The translations under genes and the position numbers were made by a program. A stretch of DNA of 64,000 nt from Phyto melanocephala. Lineage: Eukaryota > Arthropoda > Insecta > Diptera > Rhinophoridae. The notes under the pieces were generated by a model. That model ran no database searches, had not been told where the DNA came from, and worked only from the letters and a program-made list of their open reading frames with translations. This document shows positions 33,756 through 44,969 of the stretch, in pieces; position 1 is the first letter of the stretch, and each line of letters starts with the position of its first letter. Where the stretch lies: NCBI GenBank assembly GCA_941918925.1, contig OW799233.1, positions 76,635,797 to 76,699,796 on the forward strand. Direction: 5' to 3'.

Positions 33756-35134
33756 ATACCCTTCACACAGTGAACAAGTAACAGTGCTATATTCGGCCGT
33801 GCCGAATCTTATATACCCTTCACAACGTGTAGTCATGCAATAACAATCTCATATAAAATACGTGCATACGTACACGTTAGAATAAATGTGGCATCGAATC
33901 CCAGCTGAGCCAAAAAAATTTTATTTTATTTTATTTAATAAATTATTTATATTTTATTATTTTTTTTATATTTTTTTTAAATTTTTTTTAAATTTTTTTT
34001 AAATTTTTTTTTAATTTTTTTTTTTTTTTAGTTTTTTTTATTATTTTTTTCTTGTTTTAATATTTTTTTTTTTGTGATTTTTTTTTGTTTGGTATGTTTT
34101 TTACATGTATGTATGTATGTATGTATGTATGTTGTTGTTGTAATTGTGAAAAAAAACGAGGTGGTCGTGGTTTTTTGCTCATATCTCAGAAAGTTACTGG
34201 GCGATTATGCTGAATTTCAATAGCGATTCATTCCTGGATATTTCCAAGAGATTGATACCATATACAGATCTGAGGAACATATAGTTGCTTCTAAAAGTTG
34301 ATTTTAACCAACACACGGACAGACGGACAGACGGTCAGGGCTTAATCCTATTCATAAGCTTTCAGAAAATATATACTTTATGGGGTCGGAAAATTGTAGA
34401 AATTACAAACGGAATGACAAAGCTATATACCCTTGTGCACCACAGGTGAAGGGTATAAAAAGGGTATATATAGGTTTGTCATTCCGTGTGAAATTTCTAC
34501 AATTTTCATTTCCGACCCCATAAAGTATATATTTTCTGAAACCTTATGAATAGGGGAGTCGATTAAGCTCTGTCAGTCTTTCCGTCTGTCCGTGTGTATG
34601 TTGAAATCAACTTTTTGAAGCCCCCCGACATAGGTTGGACCCGGGTAAGGTATTTAAATATCAGAAATATTCGGGAGTAGATCGGTATTGAAAATCAGAA
34701 ACATCGGTACATAAACAACTGAGATATGAGCAAAAACCCACGACCACCTCAATTTTTTTCACAAAAACAACATTACAACAACAACATACATACATACAAA
34801 CGTGTATACTTGTTAGAGAAAACGTTGCATCGGGTCCCAGCTGAGCCAAAAAAAATTTTTTTTTAATATTTTTAAAATTTTTTTTTTATATTTTTTTATT
34901 TTTATTTAATATATTATTTATATTTTTATTATTTTTTTTTTGTTTTATATATATTATATATATAATAATTTCTTTTTTTTTAATTTTTTTTTAAATTTTT
35001 TTTTTATTTTTTTTTTTTTTTTTGTTTTTTTAACATACATACGTGAATGGTGACACAAACTACTGTTATTGCATGATTACACGTTGTGAAGGGTATATAA
35101 GATTTGGCACGGCCGAATATAGCACTCTTACTTG
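33756..35134 (+). mobile_element. Helentron H1 (outer) with another H1 nested in its first 20 bp
   Basis: ATACCCTTCACACAGTGAA (33756-33774) continues at 34457 with AAAAAGGGTATATATAGG and runs to GATTTGGCACGGCCGAATAT...CTTACTTG at 35134. The uninterrupted form exists at 43663. Confidence 0.88.
33775..34456 (-). mobile_element. Helentron H1 nested head-on in the outer copy
   Basis: CAAGTAACAGTGCTATATTC at 33775 to GTGAAGGGTAT at 34456. Inserted between A residues in the 5' hairpin of the outer copy, in opposite orientation. Confidence 0.88.
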
Positions 35135-35300
35135 TTTGAATTTTTATTGTACGTTTTGTGTCTTTACGTTTATGACGATGTAATTTCGAAATAAGGGACT
35201 ATTGATTCAAACTGAGAATAAAAGTGATAAGGGCGAAACAAAAGACGCCTTTCCGCATTTTATTGTAGATTCCTAAAATAAGTGATTCTAAATCCGAATT

Positions 35301-35664
35301 TTAACTATATATGTAATGGACGACAAAAAAAAAATTTTCATTTTTTTGCAGTATTTATTATGGGGAAGGACAAAATGTTATGTTATTTTTATAGTCATTT
35401 TTGCATAGTTTAAATATAAAATATATCCCTAATATATATTTTACCTGAACTGTTTTTTTCTAACTAAAATGAGTCAGAGATTTTCATAATTTTAACCAGG
35501 AAACATTTAGTAATTAAAAAAAGAACTTGAGTAGTCAGTAAATAGTAAGAACTGCGCTATCAAAGTAGCAGGTAATATGCTACTAGTATATTCATAAAAT
35601 CATGCAAATGTACGTAAAGTCTAAACAAAATTCACTTCTTGCAGATACAAAAATATAAATAAAA
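35301..35664. other. Intronic DNA, nothing recognised
   Basis: AT-rich, with no coding or repeat signal beyond the preceding element. Confidence 0.4.
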
Positions 35665-35809
35665 CAAGTAAGAGCACTATATTCGGCTGTGAAGAATCTT
35701 TTATACCCACCACCAATTTAATGTACATTTAAAGCACAATATTTATTATTTTGTTAATCGATATGGAATAATCTCTTTATTATAAAATATTTATCACTTT
35801 CTTTGTAGA

Positions 35810-37889
35810 GGGTGGTTAAATTTTAAGGGCCCATGTTGAAGGTGAACTACACCTAGACTTTAAATTTGTTTTCTGCATTTCATTTGACATATCTCAATCT
35901 CAGACTAACTCAATTTGAACAGTGGAAAGATACGCAAATGAGCAACGCGTAAACGTTATTCAGTGCCCATGTTCTGTAACTCTCGCTACGAGAAACTTTT
36001 CACTTGAAACATGTAAATTGGTACAGAAATACAACAAATCGAAACAAACAGCTGTTTTTTCTCACTGTACTGTTTCTGTAACTATTCATGCGAGAAATAC
36101 CTGTCACGTAAGAAAAATACTCGTAAGCCATAAAAAAGTGTTTCTGTAAAGTTTTCAGGCGAGAACTTCTCACTTTGAACTGTCTAAATAAGTCACAAAC
36201 AAAAAGACCGCGAGATTGCAAAAACTTTGAGCCAAAAATTATAAAAAGTCAAAAATCAGTGACAAAAACATGGAAAATGTAAAGTTTAAATGTTTTTTTA
36301 TTATTAATGCATACATATGTATGTATTAATATTATAAATTTGTTATCGTTAAAAAAAATATGCGGGTTTCAAAGCAACAAAAAGGAAAATTAGATATCGA
36401 GTTTAAACTATCGAACCTTCTATAAAATATTTTGTAATTGAAATAATGTTTTTTTTTGTGCTTTAAACTTTTATGTATGTAAAAGAAAGAAATTAGGAAA
36501 TGAAAAATTAATTACTTTAAATTTGAGGTTATAAATTTTCTTACTACGGGAAATAATTTATGGTAAATATCTTTGTTTAATTTACAAAAGTTTTTATATT
36601 TCTAAAAAAGATAGATTTTATTTTATATTGATTATATTTTTACAATCATCAAAGTCATTTAAAGTTTAAAAAAACTAACTAACTAAATAAAATTGCTAAA
36701 TTCTTTTTATTTATTTTTGTTTATTTCAATTTCGAAATAATTTTTATAATTTTTTTATTCCTTTTTTATTTAGACCTTAAATATTTACAAAAAGTGTTTA
36801 TTGTTGAACCAAATTGTTTAATTTGTATGTCGTGTGTCCTAAACAAAAATCCTAAATACACCACCATCATCATTATATTTATCATCAAAAGGAAACAATG
36901 TTACCAATGTCTTGGAAAGTGAAGGCAAATTTGTATTCCTTACACCTTTTCTCATAAAAGGTGCCTTCAAGCAGAACCATTGCTGATGATCTGCTTAAGC
37001 GATATAGTTCCTTAAATCAATTCTCCGGCATTTCAAAAGAGTCTGTTGAATCGCACAACCTTTTGCGATGAATCCGCAACACATTCCTTTCATCATCCCC
37101 AACCGCTCTAACTTAAGCTGCATTGTACATTTTATTTCTTTCTTCTGCACTTATTTTTTTAAACACTTTTATTTTCTAAATTTTATATGTATTATTATTT
37201 CCGCACTTCTAAAGTTTATTTTTTTTTCTTCTTCTTCTTATAATTAAGTATAATTTTTGATAGCTCTAACGTAACAACGTAATCATAAATGGTATTTTTC
37301 GCCATGAGTTACAGATTGTTTTATAGAATTAGAATTAAATAGTTTTTTGGACCTAGAGCCTGTTTATGACAAAAAAATAATTCTTTAAACATTATAAGGT
37401 CGTAAAGAATGTAATTAGTTATTCAGGTTTTTTTATTAAAATGGGCGTACAAATCAAAATGCATTTTGTGCACTTCGTGATTCTTTTGGTCAACGTAATC
37501 GTTCAAATTCGTTCACAATCCGGAGAATTGTAAAAAAATATTTAAATTTCTGCAAAACAGGTCTGTATAATATGTTAGAACATCTGTGAATGCCTTCTTA
37601 GTTTGTTGAATGGGAACCTTTGCTGTTTTTTGCGATAGTGTGGCAAAAGAGCAGTCAACCTCGACTCATCATCGTGCCCACCAATTGAACATCAACATTG
37701 TCATTGAAAATTTGGACCATCGGTTAGAGGTGTGGCGCCGAGGTTGGGGCGGGGCCATTTAGCCGATATTTTGATCCACACTTAATTGAACTATACAAAT
37801 ATTATCATTAAAAAAAGAAATGATAATAATATCCTAAATAATTTGTGAATTGTTTAAATTCAACATCGGCCCTTAAAATTTAACCACCC
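35810..37889 (+). mobile_element. IS630/mariner-type element with helix-turn-helix remnant
   Basis: TIRs GGGTGGTTAAATTTTAAGGG at both ends. Across 35935-35960 and 37427-37560 it retains a broken transposase N-terminus: MSNA, then CALRDSFGQRNRSNSFTIRR and IVKKYLNF, the helix-turn-helix region. Near 37700-37780 a C-terminal trace remains. The catalytic core is deleted, and a 1.45-kb segment interrupts the first helix. Confidence 0.75.
35964..37417. mobile_element. 1.45-kb insertion of unknown class in the mariner-type element
   Basis: GTTATTCAG flanks it on both sides (35955-35963, 37418-37426); the related element at 21.6 kb has a single GTTATTTAG there. The ends (TGCCCATGTTCTG, AAGAATGTAATTA) are not inverted repeats, and there is no poly-A. 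Near the left end are imperfect repeats of CTGTAACTNTTCNNGCGAGAAA type (35970-36165). No protein is recognised. Confidence 0.6.
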
Positions 37890-38959
37890 TTTATAACTTC
37901 GATATGCTAGTAAGCTGTTTTCGTAAATTTAGTCTTTCAATAAAAGTGGGCGGTAAAGTAGGTGTGTAAATAAAGTTTCTGCTAATAAATACAACTTAGA
38001 TATTTCAATATAGTCCTTTATTATTCCAAAATCTTTATTCATTGAGAAATTTTACGAATTTGAGAAAAAGCATTATATAGGATGTGGGCGTTAAAGTAGG
38101 CGTGTCACCTTGGCATAGTAATGACATTGACGAGAAGGATATACGTAGCAAATTTTATCATCATACCTCTAATTTTGGCGGTTTTATGGGCTTTTAAATT
38201 TCATTAACTGTAGATAACGTGAAAGTAGGCGTTATAGTAGGCGTGTCAAAGTTATTTCTGCTAAAGAATACAACTTAGATATTTCAATATAGTCATTTAT
38301 TATTCCAAAATCCTTGTTAATAGAGAAATTATATGAATTTTAGGTAAAACGTTATATGGGAGGTGGGCGTAAAAGTGGGCGTGTCACATTGATTTTCCGT
38401 TACATAAAAGCCTCTCACCTAAAAACAAAGTGTGCGAAATTTCAGAATCGTATATCTAATTTTGTCCGTTTTATTAGGTTTTAAATTTTAAATATACTAA
38501 AAATACACTGCGCGGTATAAATTTTCGTATATTTTGATCTATAACTCCTTTCCTAATGCACAGGTTTAAAAAATTTTTAGGGAAAAATATTGTTTTGACT
38601 CGAGAAATATATATTTGAAGTTTCATGACTGTACGTTAATGCGTTTGGACATAATTGCATTTTATTCGATGTTCGAAGGACACGGTTTTTTCGACCTACT
38701 CTTGCATTACGAGCTATAACTCTCTTCCTAATACTCCGATTTAGCCCATTTTCAATACCAAACAAACCTTGTCTATAAGAAAGATTCTGGCAAAATTTGA
38801 GCCTTCTAACTTCATCGGTGCGAACTCTATTGTGCTATTAACAGACGGACGGACATAGCTAGATCGTAGACTTTATGGGATCAAAAATGGATATTTCGAT
38901 GTGTTACAAACGGAATGACAAAATGAATATACCCCCACTATTTTTTTGGTGGCGGGTAT

Positions 38960-40727
38960 AAAAGCACACAAGCAATCAGCACAAATATAATATGAAATAT
39001 CTGTGATATTAAAACTCTTGCAATTAGTGTCCAGTATATTTTAAAAGATACTACCGATTAATAACACTATGCTAGTTGAAAAAACAGACAAGCCGGGCAC
39101 CTGGCGTTTTAACATAATTCGGGTACGCTGAATCCAGTGGTGCCACCGGTTTTTTAAGATTGGATCTGGTTTTCGAGATATACCGTTATTTCGAAAATGG
39201 AGGAGGTTGCACAACATATGTTCGCGTAACTCAAAAACGCTTTAGCTTATTAAAAAAATTTAAAAAACCGAAATTCCGCAATAAGATTTCCTTTGAGAAA
39301 AGTAAAATTTCTTTCTAATATCCGCAGTCGTTTTAGAAACATAATTTTTTTTTTGAAAAAAAAATTAATTTTTTTATCGAAATTTCGAATTTTTTGTTTT
39401 TTAAAAATTCATAAAAAATTAAAAAATGCAGCTAGGCTTCTAATTTTTTGCAGACATATAAAAAATAAAGCTGATAACAAAACAAGCCATAACTGTTTAA
39501 AATCTGTTAGCAACTTTTGATTTTATTCACAAAAGTCGACAAATTTTAATTAATTTAAGAATGTCATAAAACGCAACCCCCTAAGGGATGGCGATAAAGG
39601 GAAATTATAATTTGAGAAAATGTTAAGAACAAAAAACATTGGAGGTCGGTCATACATTTTATCCCCCTAGGAGTAAAGCCTAGGCCTTAGAAACAAATGA
39701 TGGGAATGAAAAATAAAGTTGCGCTGGGCATACATTTGGCCCGTGTAGGGGTATCTTAGGCGCTGCAGGTGCAAAATTTAAGGCTAGGGTTCTACGCGAA
39801 TAAAAAACAAAGTTCCAAACAAAAGAAGCTATTAGTGATTAAACTCTGTCTACAACTTTGGATTTTTTCAGAAAAGATGAAATTTTTTAATTTTTTTAAT
39901 AACCACACTTTTAAAACATTTATTTTTTGTTAAGCAGTTAAAGTTTTTAATAATTTAAAAAAAAAAAAATTTTAAAAATCTTTTTTATTTTTCGAACTCA
40001 AGGTCCGTTAGAAACATTAAAATAAATAATTTTAATCATTTAGAATTCCTGTAAAATAAAAAAAAATGATTTTGAACGATTTAAATGGGATCCTAAATTA
40101 TAGCAAATTTTTTGTGATTGTATCAGTTAGGCATATTTATTAATACAAATTCCCTTGTAAGATAATGAAAACATAAAAATTCAAATTCCCCTACTTTAAT
40201 TTTGAGTGGAGAAAAAATTAAAACAAGAAATTTAAGGAGAAGGGTGGGTTAGCAACTAAACTAAAGATATAGTGACGTAAAGAAAAAAGTGTTAGGCATT
40301 TGAGTTTTAAACCTTCTCGTCAAAGATTGGAAACTTTAACCGCCTTTAAAATAAAATTCCTGTGTGATCTTTCACAACGCCGACGCATGCATATTTAGTT
40401 TTTTTTTGTTTTAACCAGAATCAATAGTCGGAACCCATTATTTTTTTCGTGTACGAATGAAAAATACCAGAAATCCCGTCCGGTCTCAGCTACCTATTAA
40501 TATATACATATGTATGTGATATAGAAAAAACTTTTATTTAAGGCCATATTGCGGTTTTCGATTGCGTGAAAAGTTAGAAAACAAACAAACGAGTAAAATT
40601 TCGGTAGCTGATGTCGTAATTTGTTACTAGACAAAACGTATTGACTTATTATTCTCGCGCTCAAAAGTTCATAGTCTAATTTTGAAAAGTTTAAACCAGC
40701 TAATATATATGCGATCTGAATACAAAC
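38960..40727. other. Intronic DNA next to the neprilysin-like exons
   Basis: Long A/T runs and no recognisable protein or shared repeat. It ends at the GTTTGT donor at 40722-40727. Confidence 0.45.
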
Positions 40728-40783
40728 CAATAGAATGACTTAGTGTATCATAGAATATTTTGGCAACAATAGGATACGCCCAT
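40728..40783 (-). CDS. Neprilysin-like gene, 56-bp exon
   Basis: Encodes (A)WAYPIVAKIFYDTLSHSI(V). The acceptor is TTTTAATTTTCAG and the donor ATTG/GTTTGT. It receives GC from the upstream exon to complete an Ala codon and donates G to the Val codon of the exon at 18678, 22 kb away. It corresponds to the M13 stretch just before the GIL..PFFD region. On its own it would be too short to call; phase and product continuity support it. Confidence 0.72.
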
Positions 40784-40866
40784 CTGAAAATTAAAAAAAA
40801 GTTATATTATTTTCATGAATACACATACTACATATACACATGGTTTTTTAACTCTTGCAAACATAC

Positions 40867-41123
40867 GCATCGTGGGAATCCATGTTCATATCGATAACAT
40901 CAGGTACGTCTTTATTACGTTGGTAGATCTTTAAAACATTTTCAAACCAATTATCGGATGTAATTTCCATTGATTCTAAATTTTTTATAATCGCTGTTAT
41001 ATTGGAAAAGCCACTCCAAGGCTCAGATTGTATTTTCAAAGCGGATAACTTAACGAGAGCTGCACCTTTAAGGGATGGAGCACGTTTCAAATGTGCCTTT
41101 AGCGATTTAAATATAATTTCAGT
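40867..41123 (-). CDS. Neprilysin-like gene, exon (M13 middle lobe)
   Basis: Encodes TEIIFKSLKAHLKRAPSLKG, ALVKLSALKIQSEPWSG, and ITSDNWFENVLKIYQRNK to MDSHDA. This matches the helical segment of M13 peptidases between the WK.C and catalytic regions (the 'thrAL.KL..m...iGyP' part). The acceptor TTTTTTAATAG gives phase 0; the donor GC/GTATGT gives phase 2. The frame stays open past the donor to a stop near 40850, so splicing at GTATGT is needed to reach the next exon. Confidence 0.8.
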
Positions 41124-41180
41124 CTATTAAAAAATAAAATAAAGTAATTTCAAGTATAAGGTAAGTTTTAATACACTTAC

Positions 41181-41456
41181 ACGCCGTATGACATCCCTTA
41201 TATCATCCGATGAGTGTTGAGCTATAAATAACGCAGATGTTATGTCAGGTAAAGCCCACATAGTTGCTCGTGTACATATTGACGGATCGGGACGTCCTTG
41301 AGGCAGAATACCGAGTGCAAACAACACCAGCATCGAGTTATGAGCAACTCGGGTTGGATATTTCGTTAGCAATTCTTTAACAGCTTTTAGGTAATCCGAG
41401 CTTCTAACAACAATGGGTCCACTCCAGTTGCTTGGAATAAGTGATGACCAGTTTAG
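41181..41456 (-). CDS. Neprilysin-like gene, exon (M13 N-terminal helical domain)
   Basis: 92 codons in phase 0 on both sides: LNWSSLIPSNWSGPIVVRSS, DYLKAVKELLTKYPTRVAHN, SMLVLFALGILPQGRPD, SICTRATMWALPDITSALFI, AQHSSDDIRDVIRR. Conserved M13 features are the NW start, the 'YL..L..LL...P.RV..N' helix, the Cys before the 'LP.a....y' segment, and the following amphipathic helix. The acceptor is AAAAATAG; the donor CGT/GTAAGTG. The 57-bp intron to the next exon is typical of flies. The short YPTRV region reads as M13 rather than any other family. Confidence 0.85.
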
Positions 41457-42747
41457 CTATTTTTAGAAAATTTAAAAACCATTTAGTTTTCAATGATAAC
41501 GGTTTATTCATTTAGGTGTTTTGAACAAATTTTTCGTACGGACAATAATTTTGCTTGGAATACACACAGCTTGAACTGATTATACTATAATTTAAGTACG
41601 AAAAAAATGGTAAAAATTTAAATATCAAGTTGTAAAATTTACATTTCAAAATAAATTTTTTAAAACTTTTTTATATTAAAAAAAATTTTTTTTAGACAAA
41701 CATTTTGTTTCAAACTATTGGGTGAATTATGTAGCAGGATTTATTAATTTCGGAAAATAAGTTCTGAAACTAAATGCTACGATATGAAAAATATATATAT
41801 GTATGTATATTTTAATAAGTCGTTAACGATTTTTACTATGTAAACATTATAGCCCAGCAAAAAAAATTGGAACTAGTTCTAAGTGAATTACATCTTCAAG
41901 TCCTAAGTCAGTAGCATAAAAGCATTCATTCTAAATTACTCCCTAAATGCGAAATGATTTGTTGTAAATTATGTGCTTAAAAATTAATGCAACATTATGC
42001 AAAAATTCCTAAAGAATTCATGTAAACCAACAAAATTAACTCATGAAACATCGAATGTTTCTCATCAAACATGCATGAGTTCTATGCACTTATTAGAATG
42101 GAGTACATATAATTAATATATTCATATAAACACATGATCTTCAATGGCACGCTAACTTTAAAATCATTAGCTACGGTATTTCCGAGGTGTCCTAACATGT
42201 CATGTTGTCATAATGTTCTAGAATTTCACAATAGTATACAAAATTTTTGTGGCTTTTCAAATAAAAACTGTCCTAAAATAATACAACTGTGTTATCATAA
42301 CTATTCAGGTATCTGAGGCGATCGGCTTAGAGTCTGCTAAGCAGAGATGTCTGTAATATTTGTAAGCCGCCGCTGGAGATTTAAATTTAATATATCACAC
42401 TTAGTTATGAAGGGTCATTTACAACAGCCATATTATGTTTTTATTTTAAAACATTTGAATTAAGGACACCTTGTAAATACAGTAAATGTTTTCACCTATC
42501 TAAGCACTTCGTCACAGGTTGAACCCCTGCGAAATCACTTTTTTGCCTTTGTTTTTTTTTTGTTCGGTTGATATAGCATTTATTTTAAATATGTTTGGAC
42601 AAAAATGAAATCAATCATAGTTTAAGGGTTTCCGAATAAAATTATTTCTATCTTTTAAACAGAAAATACATTTAAAAATTTTGTTTGAAAAACAATTTTT
42701 TTAAACACAAGGTTTAAATGCAGCTTAAATCTTAAGACTGTACTTAC
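41457..42747 (-). other. 1.3-kb intron containing a decayed family S MITE
   Basis: The donor GTAAGTACAG at 42738-42747 and acceptor at 41457 bound it. A diverged copy of MITE S lies at about 42165-42475 (GGTGTCCTAACATGTCATGT, GCTTTTCAAATAAAAACTGT). Confidence 0.75.
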
Positions 42748-42831
42748 GATTGGGTACATATCTTGTAGGGACGATATGTTGTACAGAACTGAGCTGTCCC
42801 AAAAACCTCGACGAGAATGTTCAACTCGAAT
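42748..42831 (-). CDS. Neprilysin-like gene, 84-bp exon
   Basis: Encodes IRVEHSRRGFWDSSVLYNIS then SLQDMYPI, in phase 0 at both ends. The acceptor is TTATTTTTTCAG and the donor ATC/GTAAGT. 'YN..sL..L..l.P...NW' is the M13 motif that precedes the next exon's NWSSL. This is the most 5' exon identified. Signal/anchor and Cys-rich N-terminal exons must lie further right but were not recognised. Confidence 0.78.
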
Positions 42832-43315
42832 CTGAAAAAATAAGAAAAACTTTTATTTAAAAACATATATGCATAAACAAATATACCCTACAAGAAACGG
42901 CTGATGTAAACACTAACACAATTTATTTACTAAAGCTTAGTCTAGACGATATGTTGAATCAGCAAATTTGTGCTTAAAAAATTTGTTACAAGTGCCATCA
43001 TATCGTGTAAACGCAAAATTTTTTCATCATACGTATGACTAACATCATTTGCTAACACTTTTTTAACAAAGCCATCAAATGTATGTCGACGATTTCAACA
43101 TATCGTGTAAACAGCATATTTTTAATGCTTGACAAATTTCCTACGTATGAAGACAGATTTGTTGTTTGTTGAAAAGCGTATTTCAGCTTTTCATCATATG
43201 GCAAATGTAGTATCAAATAGAATTGTTGCAGTGTTGCCTAATTTGTTATATTCTTTGCTAGAATTTATAAGTTATACATTAGTTATTTAGGCAAAATGGT
43301 TGATGTGAATTTTTG
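42832..43315. other. Intronic DNA, nothing recognised
   Basis: CATATCGTGTAAAC occurs twice (about 42998 and 43099) in an otherwise unremarkable AT-rich stretch. Confidence 0.4.
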
Positions 43316-43600
43316 ATCACTCTTTGATCGGTGATAAATAAATAAATTTATTAAACACCTTGGCTTTTAGTTAATTAAATACGATAAGTTAGTTTCCTAT
43401 ATCATATATTCTTACCACAACGAGTTACACTTAAATTTTACCAACAGCAACCCCTTTTTTCGTTTGTTATTATCTTTTATATTATTACTAGTTTTGGCCT
43501 GTTCTAGCCATCAGCAAGATAGCAAAAGCAATAGATGACTGTTTCACAATTATTGTTTAGATTGGTGTCAACTTTAAAATTTCGAAAAGCATCAAAACAT
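43316..43600. repeat. Dispersed repeat shared with 6130-6400 (inverted)
   Basis: GATCACTCTTTGATCGGTG, CCAACAGCAACCCC, TTTGTTATTATCTTTTATAT and GTTCTAGCCATCAGCAAGAT mirror the repeat at 6130-6400. Confidence 0.65.
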
Positions 43601-43662
43601 TTAAAAACACATGTATTACAATATTATAGGATATGATTGATGCCAGCGTTACCATTATTTTT

Positions 43663-44421
43663 ATACCCTTCACACAGTGAAAAAGGGTATGTATAGGTTT
43701 GTCATTCCGTGTGAAATTTCTACAATTTTCATTTCCGACCCCATAAAGTATATATTTTCTGAAAGCTTATGAATAGGGGAGTCGATTAAGCCCTGTCAGT
43801 CTGTCCGTGTGTATGTTGAAATCAACTTTTTGAAGCCCCCCGACATAGACATAGGACATGGGTAAGGTATTAAAATATCAGAAATATTCGGGAGTAGATC
43901 GGTATTGAAAATTAGAAACATCGGTACATAAACAACTGAGATATGAGCAAAAACCCACGACCACCTCGATTTTTTTTCACAAAAACAACATTACAACAAC
44001 AACATACATACATACATACAAACGTGTATACTGGTTAGGGAAAACGTGGCATCGAATCCCAGCTGAGCCAAAAAAAATTTTTTTTTAAATTTTTTTTTTT
44101 ATTTTTTTTTTATTTTTTATTATATATTCTATATAATTTTTTTTATTTTTTTTTTGTTTTATATATATTATATATATAATAATTTTTTTTTTTAAATTTT
44201 TTTTTTAAATTTTTTGTAAATTTTTTTTTTTGTTTTTTTTAACATACATACGTGAATTTATAATTTTACAATGGGATGTTTCTATATACATATGTATGTT
44301 TTTATATGTATGTACGTATTTCATATGGGATGAATGGTGACACAAACTACTGTTATTGCATGACTACACGTTGTGAAGGGTATATAAGATTCGGCACGGC
44401 CGAATATAGCGCTCTTACTTG
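43663..44421 (+). mobile_element. Helentron H1, complete, uninterrupted
   Basis: ATACCCTTCACACAGTGAAA to GATTCGGCACGGCCGAATAT and CTTACTTG at 44421. The best single reference copy in the window: 5' IR, A/T core, subterminal GTGAAGGGTAT and 3' hairpin all present. Confidence 0.92.
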
Positions 44422-44969
44422 TTCTTTAATGATTCCGTAAATGTAATTTGGAATTAAGTTTTTATACTCTATTCTTGTAAAAAATAAATCAAAAAAATTG
44501 TGTTGTAGAAGCTTTTACATTTAAATGAATTTTTATAATGTTTTTTGTTCTTTTTATTCCAAAGTGTGCGTAAAACCGTTGCCTTAATTATGCTTTTCAA
44601 AAGTCTTACTTTTTGAGTTTTTTAGCAAGCAATTTTTCACAAATGGCTTCGTTGTTTGTCGGTGGTCACACACGACGATTATAGTTGGGCAATTCTTGAG
44701 TTTATAGATGTTTTTACCGTTTTAGGTGAGGAGAAAAAGAAGGGAAAAATAATCGCCGGTACTCGGCTATTTGAAGCAATTTTTGTTTTTTTTTTAATAT
44801 TTGACATTTCTTTTCATTCGGTGTTTCGCTTCTTGGTGTGTAAGCAATTTAAAATTAAATTAAAAACTTTACAAATTAAACGTTTAAAATATTTAAAAAT
44901 AAAAAAACACAAAGAAAATATTTCAGTGAAAATATTTTAATTAAAAGCGTTAATAAAAATCAATTATAT
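44422..44969. other. No recognised gene
   Basis: One 94-aa ORF (44656-44940) turns Lys/Phe-rich after 40 residues and looks like chance in AT-rich DNA. Confidence 0.4.

Larger units (their letters stand above)
33418..35300 (+). mobile_element. Unclassified element with (TGAC)n head and ~118-bp tandem units
   Basis: AACGTGACTGACTGACTGAC leads into ATCATCGCACAGCCCAAACG and GAGACATGAAATTCGG, a segment type I recall from non-autonomous insect repeats. Then come three diverged units (GTTATTGGTGACCAAAAAG at 33609, GTTATGGATGATCAAAAGG at 33729, and GTGATAAGGGCGAAACAAAA at about 35226 after removing the Helentron), with a period of 116-120 bp. Confidence 0.5.
35665..38959 (-). mobile_element. Helentron-like element, subfamily H2, with nested insertions
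   Basis: CAAGTAAGAGCACTATATTC at 35665 (3' end; hairpin partly decayed, GGCTGTGAAGAATC) to GGTGGCGGGTAT at 38959. ACGCC-type internal units (AGGCGTGTC) lie at about 38100 and 38240. A mariner-type element occupies 35810-37889, at the same H2 position as in the copy at 19184. Confidence 0.88.
18679..40727 (-). other. 22-kb transposon-filled intron of the neprilysin-like gene
   Basis: Bounded by donor ATTG/GTTTGT at 40727 and acceptor TTTAATTTAG/TT at 18679, with matching phase (SHSI-V-VPLSV). It contains at least four Helentron H2/H1 insertions, family T copy 2, MULE-like and copia remnants and several MITEs. The neighbouring introns are 57 and 83 bp. Confidence 0.75.

Noticed and set aside
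35922..36221. Overlapping 73-75 aa ORFs in the unknown 1.45-kb insert
   Set aside because: They translate the repeated CTGTAAC/GCGAGAAA units in two frames; no protein-like conservation.
41860..42160. Extra neprilysin-like exon between 41457 and 42747
   Set aside because: The exons on either side already join in phase (YPI-LNW) as expected for the family, leaving no missing segment.
42490..42545. tRNA-like box B (GGTTGAACCCC)
   Set aside because: No box A at the right distance on either strand.
44656..44940. 94-aa plus-strand ORF
   Set aside because: The second half is Lys/Ile/Phe low-complexity from AT-rich DNA; no homologous block or promoter context.
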